The notes under the pieces were generated by a model, which did not search any database, had not been told where the DNA came from, and worked only from the letters and a program-made list of their open reading frames with translations. Below, one piece after another: positions 6,897 through 11,324 of a stretch of 11,352 nucleotides of DNA. The position numbers were made by a program, and so were the translations under genes. Numbering within the stretch: the first letter of the stretch is position 1; each line of letters begins with the position of its first letter. The stretch is from JAXHLG01 sp046497225 (lineage in GTDB: Bacteria > Patescibacteriota > Minisyncoccia > Moranbacterales > DUUL01), in the NCBI GenBank assembly GCA_046497225.1, contig JAWOGA010000012.1:1-11352 (forward strand), given 5' to 3'.

Positions 6897-6926
6897 TTGA
6901 AAAAAAATCTTCTTCTGTCGTATTAA
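6897..6926 (+). promoter_or_regulatory. possible promoter of the HPF-like gene
   Basis: TTGAAA (6897-6902) and TATTAA (6921-6926) are 18 nt apart, in the 94-bp gap after the pilin gene. Transcription would start near 6933, about 30 nt before the ATG. The match is moderate and lies in AT-rich sequence. Confidence 0.4.
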
Positions 6927-6963
6927 GATAAGAGACGTTTTTATAAAAATTAAGTCTACAATT

Positions 6964-7335
6964 ATGCGAACCAGGTATTATTTTGGTGAGGAAAAAATTA
7001 GCCCGGAGGAAAAGCAGTATATAGAAAAAAGATTAGATAAATTTAAGGATCTTTTGATTGGAAGCAAAGATTATGACGAAGACGAGCTTTTTCTGGATTT
7101 TAGACTAAGTAAAGACAAAAAGGGATTTTGGAATATGGAAATTGTTTTTGATACTCCTTATAATTCCTATAGAGCTTCCAAACAAAATAAAACTATTACA
7201 GAAACTTTTGATCTTATTCAAGAGGCTATCAAAAAGCAAATCAGGAGAGATAAAGAAAGGTGGCAAGATTTAAAAGAAAGAGGAAGAAGATCAATTCGAA
7301 AGAGTAATTCAATTAGCGATAATGCTAGATTCTGA
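6964..7335 (+). CDS. HPF/RaiA-like ribosome-associated protein
   Basis: The protein has 123 residues. Its pattern fits the S30EA/HPF fold: a first helix EEKQYIEKRLDKFKDLL (15-31), strands ELFLDFRLSKDKKGFWNMEIVFDTPYNSYRAS, in which alternating strands meet a conserved 'x-R-A', then the helix TETFDLIQEAIKKQIRRDKERW (79-100), equivalent to the family's 'D-x-Y-x-A-I-D-x-A-x-x-K-L-E-x-Q-I' segment. Such proteins bind the small-subunit decoding region and protect idle ribosomes. The C-terminal dimerisation domain of long HPFs is missing; a short basic tail follows instead. The assignment rests on pattern only, and the N terminus is shorter than usual for the first strand. The neighbours khpA and the translation genes fit a ribosome role. 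No Shine-Dalgarno is present; the stop is TGA. Confidence 0.6.
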   Translation: MRTRYYFGEEKISPEEKQYIEKRLDKFKDLLIGSKDYDEDELFLDFRLSKDKKGFWNMEIVFDTPYNSYRASKQNKTITETFDLIQEAIKKQIRRDKERWQDLKERGRRSIRKSNSISDNARF

Positions 7336-7372
7336 AAATTTGCCATTTTTGGAATTGTTGAAAATTCGAAAT

Positions 7373-7399
7373 TGTGGATAACTTATGGTTTGTTGATAA
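7373..7399 (-). promoter_or_regulatory. DnaA-box pair upstream of the khpA promoter
   Basis: TGTGGATAA (7373-7381) is the exact reverse complement of the consensus DnaA box TTATCCACA. A second box with one mismatch, TGTTGATAA, lies at 7391-7399, 18 bp away and directly abutting the -35 element at 7400. A more degenerate TTGTTGAAAA lies at 7355. Chance occurrence in AT-rich DNA is possible for the imperfect copies. Confidence 0.45.
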
Positions 7400-7428
7400 T
7401 TGACAATTTGAAGAAAAATTGCTACCTT
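7400..7428 (+). promoter_or_regulatory. promoter of khpA
   Basis: A perfect TTGACA (7400-7405) is followed after 17 nt by TACCTT (7423-7428). The predicted start near 7435 leaves a 73-nt leader to the preferred ATG at 7508. The inverted repeat AATTG-A-CAATT (7398-7408) overlaps the -35 box. Confidence 0.6.
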
Positions 7429-7507
7429 GTAATTAAGTAATTCCCGGCATAGATTTGAGTCGATGCCAAAGGGAAGAACGGTTTTAATTAGAATTAATAG
7501 TAGAGAA

Positions 7508-7864
7508 ATGGCGGAAAAAGATCAAGAATTCTTGGACTTCTTAGTAAGGTCCATCGTTGATTATCCGGATGATGTTCAGGTGGAAAGAGGAATCGATGAA
7601 AGAGGTGTCCTCTTAAACTTGACAGTAAACCCCAAAGACATGGGGATGATCATCGGAAGACAAGGTTCTACCGCAAAAGCGATTAGAACTTTGTTGAGAG
7701 TTGTTGGAGCAAAAAATGATGCTCGAATCAACCTTAAAATCAACGAACCCGAAGGTTCCGAAAGATTTTCTGAAAAGAAATCTGAAGAGTCTGAGGAGGC
7801 TAAAGAATCTGAAGAAAAAGATTCCGAAAAAAGCATCGACGATATCGTGAATGATATAAAATAA
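7508..7864 (+). CDS. khpA: KH-domain RNA-binding protein KhpA (YlqC family) with acidic tail
   Basis: KhpA is a small single-KH protein that binds RNA, usually as a KhpA-KhpB dimer, and affects cell division and translation. From the preferred start the protein reads MAEKDQEFLDFLVRSIVDYP, then VERGIDERGVLLNLTVNPKD and MGMIIGRQGSTAKAIRTLLR. The KH signature I-I-G-R-Q-G is intact, and VVGAKNDARINLKINEPEG closes the domain. About 35 extra residues rich in Ser, Glu and Lys follow, absent from typical 75-85-residue KhpA. The frame is open back to an ATG at 7463, which would add 15 residues, but family similarity begins at MAEKDQEF; I therefore prefer 7508 (preceded by TAGAGAA), with 7463 possible. 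It ends 21 bp before a strong terminator. Confidence 0.85.
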   Translation: MAEKDQEFLDFLVRSIVDYPDDVQVERGIDERGVLLNLTVNPKDMGMIIGRQGSTAKAIRTLLRVVGAKNDARINLKINEPEGSERFSEKKSEESEEAKESEEKDSEKSIDDIVNDIK

Positions 7865-7885
7865 GCCGGACGGCTTCACATATCT

Positions 7886-7920
7886 AATAAAAACCGCTTT
7901 AGGGCGGTTTTTATTTTTTT
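7886..7920. terminator. intrinsic terminator of khpA, also facing the minus-strand gene
   Basis: AATAAAAACCGC (7886-7897) pairs with 7904-7915 around a 6-nt loop (TTTAGG), followed by five further Ts on the plus strand. On the minus strand the stem ends in TTTTTATT, so it can also stop the transcript of the 61-residue gene. A small extra hairpin (AAGCC/GGCTT, 7863-7876) overlaps the khpA stop codon. Confidence 0.9.
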
Positions 7921-7956
7921 AATAAATAATTTTGTTTGGCGAAAAATTTAATAAAA

Positions 7957-8142
7957 TTATTTTTTTGAGGATTCGGAGGATTTCTTTTTGTTGTAAAAAT
8001 ATAAACCCACACCCCAAAAGAAGGCTATCATAGCTAAAACATCCAGCAAGCGAGGCAAAAATCCGTTATCGGTTATATAGTGCAAGTTGTTTGCTATTAT
8101 AAAAAATAACGCAGAGGAAAAAAATAATTCTTCTTTTTTCAT
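7957..8142 (-). CDS. small two-helix membrane protein, function unknown
   Basis: The 61-residue product has a short charged N terminus (MKKEEL), a hydrophobic helix at about 6-21 (FFSSALFFIIANN), a polar loop with TDNGFLP, a second helix at about 31-50 (LLDVLAMIAFFWGVGLYFY) and a basic, serine-rich tail (NKKKSSESSKK). The positive-inside rule would place both ends in the cytoplasm. I do not recognise the family. Support for a real gene is a coherent hydrophobic pattern, a promoter candidate at 8185-8213 and a bidirectional terminator just past its stop; there is no Shine-Dalgarno, as for the neighbours. Confidence 0.6.
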   Translation of the reverse strand: MKKEELFFSSALFFIIANNLHYITDNGFLPRLLDVLAMIAFFWGVGLYFYNKKKSSESSKK

Positions 8143-8483
8143 ATTTTTGGTAAATTTATAGTTAATAAAAGTTTAGCCATTTTTATTTTAGTTAATTTTT
8201 TAAATAACTGCAAGAGACTTAATTATAATTGGTGATTTTTTTATTAAAGAAGTTTTTGGAATTAAGTAAGAGATGCTGTTTTAGTGGATTTTAACGAATT
8301 TTTCTTGAAAATTTTTAACTGCTTTGCCTTAATTTGCTTAAGCGGTAAAAAACAAATAAAATCTCCAAACTCTTTGAAAGCGCAAAGAATTAAAAAATGT
8401 AGTAATGATTAGTGAGGCAAGAAATTAGGATTCCGACCCTAGTTTCTCAAAGATTTTAAAAATGTTAAATTTAAATTTTCCTT
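8143..8483. other. 341-bp gene-free region between divergent genes, with a leader hairpin at 8420-8447
   Basis: No convincing ORF or plus-strand promoter is seen. The left part holds the promoter candidate of the minus-strand gene. Near the right end AGAAATTAGG (8420-8429) pairs with CCTAGTTTCT (8438-8447), ten pairs including one G-U, around an 8-nt loop. This is 36 bp upstream of the next gene's ATG and has no T-tract, so it is more likely a leader structure than a terminator. Confidence 0.4.
8185..8213 (-). promoter_or_regulatory. possible promoter of the 61-residue membrane protein
   Basis: On the minus strand TTGCAG (8208-8213) and TAAAAT (8185-8190) are separated by 17 nt, starting transcription near 8178 and leaving a leader of about 36 nt. 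The -10 box is good and the -35 box weak. Confidence 0.4.
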
Positions 8484-9107
8484 ATGAACAAAAGAGTTGT
8501 TTTATTTGCAATTCTATTTTTGATTTTAGCTGCAGGTGTTTTATTGACCGGTAGATTTTTATTTCAGAAAGACGCTTGGGTTTGCCAAGATGGGAAGTGG
8601 ATTCAGCGCGGAAATCCTAGCGAGCCAAAGCCCAGTGAAGCATGCGGCAAACAAGAGGAAGAAGAAATTGCAAGTTTTCAAGATTGTATTGATGCCGGCT
8701 TCCCGGTAAGTGAAAGTTATCCAAGGCAATGCCGAACCGATGAAGGAGAAACTTTTACGGAAGAGATAGGCAATGAATTGGAAAAGAGCGACATAATAAG
8801 AATTGATACTCCAAGACCAAATGAAAAAATCTCAAGTCCGTTGACTATTAAAGGAGAAGCTAGGGGGGCTTGGTATTTTGAAGGTGAATTTCCCGTTGCG
8901 CTTTTAAGTGAAGACGGCAATGTTTTAGCTGAAAAACAAGCAGTGGCTCAAGATGAATGGATGACGGAAAATTTTGTTGATTTTGAAACAACTTTAAATT
9001 TTGAATCCACCGAAGGAGAAGGCGTTTTAGTTTTAAACAAAGCCAACCCTTCTGGCAAAAAAGAAAATGCCGATTCACTAGAAATTCCTGTGAAATTTAA
9101 TAATTAA
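8484..9107 (+). CDS. membrane-anchored surface protein with cysteine modules and a Gmad2 immunoglobulin-like domain
   Basis: Residues 4-26 form one hydrophobic helix (VVLFAILFLILAAGVLLTG) with no lipobox cysteine, so the protein is probably tethered by an uncleaved N-terminal anchor and exposed outside. Two short cysteine-bearing modules follow: WVCQDGKWIQRGNPSEPKP up to Cys54, and FQDCIDAGFPVSESYPRQC (65-83). Four cysteines (34, 54, 68, 83) could form two disulfides. Residues 105-205 fit the Gmad2 domain: IRIDTPRPNEKISSPLTIKG, then GAWYFEGEFPVALLSEDGN, ending with DSLEIPVKF. Gmad2 is a bacterial Ig-like beta sandwich found in spore-germination and surface proteins. The two cysteine modules recur in Patescibacteria proteins (recollection), with unknown function. 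No Shine-Dalgarno is visible. Confidence 0.8.
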   Translation: MNKRVVLFAILFLILAAGVLLTGRFLFQKDAWVCQDGKWIQRGNPSEPKPSEACGKQEEEEIASFQDCIDAGFPVSESYPRQCRTDEGETFTEEIGNELEKSDIIRIDTPRPNEKISSPLTIKGEARGAWYFEGEFPVALLSEDGNVLAEKQAVAQDEWMTENFVDFETTLNFESTEGEGVLVLNKANPSGKKENADSLEIPVKFNN

Positions 9108-9181
9108 AATTGAAACCTTTCTCTCAGGTTTTAAAAAAAATATTCATCAAACAATGTGTTAAATTTTTATAATTTCAACAA

Positions 9182-9205
9182 AAAACGCCTTATCGTAGGC
9201 GTTTT
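9182..9205. terminator. terminator 3' of tRNA-Asn copy 1, bidirectional
   Basis: AAAACGCCT (9182-9190) pairs with AGGCGTTTT (9197-9205) around a 6-nt loop. On the minus strand the stem runs into TTTTTTG, six bases beyond the tRNA 3' end, a good terminator for the tRNA. On the plus strand TTTTGGTTATT makes it a weaker terminator for the Gmad2 gene. Confidence 0.85.
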
Positions 9206-9211
9206 GGTTAT

Positions 9212-9286
9212 TGGCTCCGGGGGCCGGATTCGAACCGGCAACCAATTGATTAACAGTCAACTGCTCTACCGTTGAGCTACCCCGGA
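9212..9286 (-). tRNA. tRNA-Asn (anticodon GUU), copy 1, CCA encoded
   Basis: The 75-nt reverse complement folds canonically: acceptor TCCGGGG/CCCCGGA with discriminator G and encoded CCA, D arm GCTC/GAGC, anticodon stem GTTGA/TCAAT with loop CTGTTAA (anticodon GTT), T arm GCCGG TTCGAAT CCGGC. It is identical to copy 2 at 9922-9996. I see no convincing promoter directly upstream on the minus strand, where gene debris lies; it does have its own terminator at 9182-9205. Confidence 0.96.
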
Positions 9287-9296
9287 ATGTTTTAAA

Positions 9297-9581
9297 CATT
9301 TCGCCGAAGATATGCAAAAAATAATTGAAGCTGATATAGCCAGTAGATGTTTAAACAAAAAAACCATTAAAGAAATTTTACACAAAAAAACAGAGGTTTT
9401 TAGAGAACCATTCTGACCAGCTTGAGATCCGCCTTGATCTTGGGAATTTTGTCATCCAGTTTTTCTTTAGCTCCCGTATTTATTCTCGACCTGAGATCTG
9501 GATGCTTTTAAACCTCTTTCTCTTGCAAGACGCGCCGCTCCCAAAGCGTGTTCAATGAGAACCTGTTATTAAGATTTGGTT
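9297..9581. pseudogene. gene debris on both strands between tRNA-Asn copy 1 and the DUF5654 gene
   Basis: On the plus strand a frame is open from the repeat edge (9297) to TGA at 9414-9416, reading HFAEDMQKIIEADIASRCLN and on to VFREPF; it seems cut off at its 5' end by the repeat. On the minus strand two protein-like pieces lie in different frames: LIEHALGAARLARERGLKAS ending NKYGS-stop, and AKEKLDDKIPKIKADLKLVR ending MVL-stop, as expected after a frameshift. The part from about 9420 to 9550 is more GC-rich than its surroundings. I do not recognise any of the fragments, and which strand was coding is uncertain. Confidence 0.3.
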
Positions 9582-9818
9582 TTATTTTTCATCATTTTTT
9601 TCTGAACTTTTCCCGGAAATTCTTCCTATCCAAATTGTCAGAATAACAGCACCTACTGTAACTAAAATAGCATAAATTAACATTGGGACGACTCCTTCGC
9701 CGGTTCCATAATATTTACTAAACACTTCTTGAATTGCAGAATTCCAGGCTAGCGCAACAACTAAACCGGAGATAGCTGTAATTAATGTAGAAATTTTTTC
9801 AATTATTTCTTTTTTCAT
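9582..9818 (-). CDS. DUF5654-like small membrane protein
   Basis: The 78-residue product starts MKKEIIEKISTLITAISGLV, continues VALAWNSAIQEVFSKYY and then MLIYAILVTVGAVILTIWIG. The amphipathic start, the 'L-x-A-L-A-W-N-x-A-I-Q' segment and the 'Y-A-I-L-V-T' second helix match what I remember of DUF5654 proteins of archaea and Candidate Phyla Radiation bacteria; function unknown. Helices lie at about 11-27 and 43-66; the tail is charged and probably cytoplasmic. The frame is open upstream to an ATG at 9887, but the added 23 residues (MVCGCNLCSRNS...) have no family resemblance, so the start at 9818 is preferred. The gene lies inside the tRNA-Asn duplication and may depend on the tRNA promoter for transcription. 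Confidence 0.7.
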   Translation of the reverse strand: MKKEIIEKISTLITAISGLVVALAWNSAIQEVFSKYYGTGEGVVPMLIYAILVTVGAVILTIWIGRISGKSSEKNDEK

Positions 9819-9863
9819 TTTATGTATTAAATATATAAACACAAAACATAAAGAATTTCGCGA

Positions 9864-9902
9864 ACAAAGATTACAGCCGCAAACCACAAAGAGTTTACAG
9901 CC
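9864..9902. repeat. near-direct repeat ACAAAGA(GT)TTACAGCC
   Basis: ACAAAGATTACAGCC (9864-9878) recurs as ACAAAGAGTTTACAGCC (9886-9902), between DUF5654 and tRNA-Asn copy 2. The palindromes TTCGCGAA (9857-9864) and CCGCGCGG (9910-9917) flank it. The composition differs from the AT-rich surroundings. Confidence 0.5.
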
Positions 9903-9921
9903 ATTAACTCCGCGCGGCCAA

Positions 9922-9996
9922 TGGCTCCGGGGGCCGGATTCGAACCGGCAACCAATTGATTAACAGTCAACTGCTCTACCGTTGAGCTACCCCGGA
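9922..9996 (-). tRNA. tRNA-Asn (anticodon GUU), copy 2, CCA encoded
   Basis: It is base-for-base identical to copy 1, including the CCA tail, and folds the same way (anticodon loop CTGTTAA). Unlike copy 1 it has a strong promoter upstream (10050-10077) but no terminator just downstream; its transcript probably runs on through DUF5654 and copy 1 to 9182-9205. Confidence 0.96.
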
Positions 9997-10049
9997 ATGT
10001 TTTAAATATTTTTTAAATAAGTTCTCAAATTCAACATCTAACACCGTTT

Positions 10050-10077
10050 ATTTTATCTTTTTTTGAAATTTAGTCAA
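10050..10077 (-). promoter_or_regulatory. strong promoter of tRNA-Asn copy 2
   Basis: On the minus strand TTGACT (10072-10077) is 16 nt from TAAAAT (10050-10055), both 5 of 6 matches to consensus. Transcription would begin near 10043, leaving a 47-nt leader to be removed from the tRNA 5' end. Confidence 0.65.
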
Positions 10078-10102
10078 GAGAATGGTTGGTTGCTGCGGTT
10101 TT

Positions 10103-10131
10103 TTGATTATTTTTTGATTCTATGCTATAAA
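10103..10131 (+). promoter_or_regulatory. promoter of recR
   Basis: TTGATT (10103-10108), 17 nt, then TATAAA (10126-10131), preceded by TGC as an extended -10. The start near 10138 would leave a leader of about 105 nt before the recR ATG. This promoter is divergent from, and 25 bp away from, that of tRNA-Asn copy 2. Confidence 0.55.
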
Positions 10132-10242
10132 TTATACAAAGTTTAACAAGAAAAACAAAGCGAAGAAGGGGTTTAAAGTTGCCCGGTTTATGTTATTTTT
10201 TTTGTGTTGTTTTAATTATGAGATCTAATTTTCAACTAATTT

Positions 10243-10836
10243 ATGTTTCCAAAACTTTTTCAAAAATTAATTAACCATTTTTCTGATTTGCCTTCAGTCG
10301 GACCTAAGATGGCGGAGAGGTTGGTTTTGTATTTGTTTAAACAGGACAGGGAAAAGATTCGACAATTTGCCAAAGATTTACATGAATTTGGATCCAACTT
10401 GAATTATTGCAAAAAATGTTATCATGTGGCGGAGAAAGATTATTGCGCTGTTTGCTCCGATTCCAAAAGAAATAAAAAAATTATTTGTGCGGTAGAAGAC
10501 CCGTTGGATGTAATTGCCATAGAAAAAACCAAAAGCTATACAGGTGTTTACCATGTTTTAGGTGGAAATCTAAGTGTAATGAGTCAGGAGGAAATCAAAA
10601 AACTCAAGATTAATGAGTTATTAGAAAGAATTAAAAGAGAAAATACAGAAGAATTAATTGTAGCCACTAACCCTACTACGGATGGAGAGACCACGGCCCT
10701 TTATTTAGCCAGGATAGCTAAGCCATTGGGAGTTAAGGTTACTAGGATTGCCAGAGGAATGCCTACTGGGGGGGATATTGAGTATGCTGATGAAATAACT
10801 CTGGGAAGTTCCATAGAAAGCAGGAGGATTATTTAA
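10243..10836 (+). CDS. recR: recombination mediator protein RecR
   Basis: RecR, with RecO (and RecF), loads RecA onto SSB-coated single-stranded gaps during RecFOR repair. The 197-residue protein has the normal length and layout: an N-terminal helix-hairpin-helix (LINHFSDLPSVGPKMAERL, 9-27), a four-cysteine zinc site (Cys56, Cys59, Cys68, Cys71), a Toprim domain beginning IICAVEDPLDVIAIE with acidic Glu85 and continuing ATNPTTDGETTALYLA at 141-156, and the family's C-terminal RGMPTGGDIEYADEITLGSS followed by IESRR. In many bacteria recR follows dnaX and ybaB; here it stands alone with its own promoter and terminator. No Shine-Dalgarno precedes the ATG (CAACTAATTT-ATG). Confidence 0.97.
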   Translation: MFPKLFQKLINHFSDLPSVGPKMAERLVLYLFKQDREKIRQFAKDLHEFGSNLNYCKKCYHVAEKDYCAVCSDSKRNKKIICAVEDPLDVIAIEKTKSYTGVYHVLGGNLSVMSQEEIKKLKINELLERIKRENTEELIVATNPTTDGETTALYLARIAKPLGVKVTRIARGMPTGGDIEYADEITLGSSIESRRII

Positions 10837-10881
10837 TCTCTTTTTTGGCCCAGACCTTATTGTTTTTAAGATGCATATATT

Positions 10882-10916
10882 AAAGAGGATGCTATTTTTA
10901 ATAGCATCCTCTTTTT
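10882..10916. terminator. bidirectional terminator between recR and the minus-strand small ORF
   Basis: AAAGAGGATGCTATT (10882-10896) pairs perfectly over 15 bp with 10900-10914 around a TTT loop; Ts continue to 10916. It ends recR from the left. From the right it closes the minus-strand transcript that carries the 28-codon ORF, with CTCTTTAATAT as tail. Confidence 0.9.
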
Positions 10917-10926
10917 GATGGATTAA

Positions 10927-11013
10927 TCATTTTTCTTGGTTTTTACCGTGGACAACACCTTGAGGAGCTCCATCAAATAGTCCTGCCAAAAAATCCCATT
11001 CTTCTTCCGTCAT
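10927..11013 (-). CDS. 28-residue small protein with a strong ribosome binding site, unknown function
   Basis: The ORF reads MTEEEWDFLAGLFDGAPQGV and then VHGKNQEK. It begins with an acidic, amphipathic segment (EEEWDFLAGLF) and ends basic; no membrane helix or known motif is seen, and I do not recognise the family. AAAAAAGGAG ends exactly 6 nt before the ATG, the only textbook Shine-Dalgarno before any gene in the window. The ORF sits between a near-consensus promoter (11131-11158) and a 15-bp terminator (10882-10916), so a transcript of about 240 nt is predicted. The alternative is that the transcript is a small regulatory RNA and the ORF incidental. Confidence 0.5.
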   Translation of the reverse strand: MTEEEWDFLAGLFDGAPQGVVHGKNQEK

Positions 11014-11019
11014 AAGTAG

Positions 11020-11025
11020 CTCCTT
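11020..11025 (-). promoter_or_regulatory. Shine-Dalgarno sequence AAGGAG of the 28-codon ORF
   Basis: CTCCTT on the plus strand reads AAGGAG on the minus strand, with 6 nt to the ATG at 11013. A similar AAAAAGGAGG lies 67 nt upstream (11086-11095) without a standard start codon at the right distance. Confidence 0.65.
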
Positions 11026-11130
11026 TTTTGACCGAATTTTCCGTACTTGATTAGTCTCAAAGAGAACCGCAAAAGAACCTTACCGCCTCCTTTTTGTTTT
11101 TATAATTTGCAAGAATAAACGCTTATCATT

Positions 11131-11158
11131 AGTATAGGATTATTTGTAGAAATGTCAA
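11131..11158 (-). promoter_or_regulatory. strong promoter of the 28-codon ORF transcript
   Basis: On the minus strand a perfect TTGACA (11153-11158) is 16 nt from TATACT (11131-11136, 5 of 6). It is one of the closest matches to the sigma70 consensus in the window. Transcription would start near 11124, giving a 5' leader of about 110 nt. Confidence 0.65.
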
Positions 11159-11237
11159 TTTAGCAGGTATTAAATATTTTGCATCACGCAGGTTTTGCTG
11201 ACCTCTTGATTAAATGCGATTTACCGCTCCGCAACTA

Positions 11238-11266
11238 TTGACAAATTAGATAAAATGTGCTAGCGT
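11238..11266 (+). promoter_or_regulatory. plus-strand promoter leading out of the window
   Basis: TTGACA (11238-11243), 17 nt, then TAGCGT (11261-11266) preceded by TGC (extended -10). The start would be near 11273, the first base of the hairpin at 11273-11292. No ORF follows before the window ends. Confidence 0.45.
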
Positions 11267-11272
11267 TAGACG

Positions 11273-11297
11273 TTATCCTTTTTAAAGGATAATTTTT
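11273..11297 (+). terminator. hairpin with T-tract just after a promoter (possible attenuator)
   Basis: TTATCCTTT (11273-11281) pairs with AAAGGATAA (11284-11292), leaving TT in the centre, and TTTTT follows at 11293-11297. The stem is AT-rich, so termination would be weak, and the 2-nt loop forces the innermost pair open. Confidence 0.4.
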
Positions 11298-11300
11298 GTT

Positions 11301-11324
11301 TTAGACCCTTAGACCCTTAAATCC
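11301..11324. repeat. tandem octamer TTAGACCC x2 plus a degenerate copy
   Basis: TTAGACCC at 11301-11308 and 11309-11316, then TTAAATCC at 11317-11324. It lies in the gene-free right edge. The stretch 11159-11237 has no gene either; it holds only small inverted repeats (AGGT/ACCT, 11190-11204, and GCAT/ATGC, 11181-11217). Confidence 0.55.

Larger units (their letters stand above)
9212..10006. mobile_element. segment bounded by an exact 85-bp direct repeat containing tRNA-Asn (possible decayed insertion or tandem duplication)
   Basis: Bases 9212-9296 and 9922-10006 are identical: the full tRNA-Asn gene plus 10 bp of 5' flank. The spacing is 710 bp. Identity stops sharply at both ends. The enclosed unique DNA (9297-9921) carries one DUF5654 gene and non-functional-looking ORF remnants. 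No integrase or transposase is present, so the element type is undetermined; simple segmental duplication is equally possible. Confidence 0.5.

Noticed and set aside
6891..6908. T-run/A-run pair after the pilin gene as a terminator
   Set aside because: The stem would contain only A-U pairs and almost no loop; it more likely supplies the -35 region of the next promoter.
7336..7462. Replication origin
   Set aside because: Only one perfect DnaA box and one near-match are present, with no dnaA, dnaN or clear unwinding cluster of further boxes.
7463..7507. ATG at 7463 as the khpA start
   Set aside because: The 15 added residues (MPKGRTVLIRINSRE) show no family similarity and no ribosome site precedes them; similarity begins at the ATG at 7508. 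It stays possible, since the predicted transcript start (about 7435) lies upstream of both.
7576..7879. Two minus-strand frames opposite khpA
   Set aside because: Both are antisense shadows caused by the Ser/Glu-rich coding sequence; no promoter or ribosome site accompanies them.
9110..9134. Hairpin just after the Gmad2 gene stop as a terminator
   Set aside because: TTGAAACCT pairs with AGGTTTTAA, but the plus strand continues with As rather than Ts. The hairpin at 9182-9205 is the better terminator.
9312..9416. 34-codon plus-strand ORF as an intact gene
   Set aside because: It lacks a ribosome site and promoter, and its frame is open back to the repeat edge, so it looks like a truncated remnant.
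9819..9887. N-terminal extension of the DUF5654 gene from an ATG at 9887
   Set aside because: The extra 23 residues are cysteine-rich and lie in sequence with direct repeats, unlike the family start MKKEIIEKIS.
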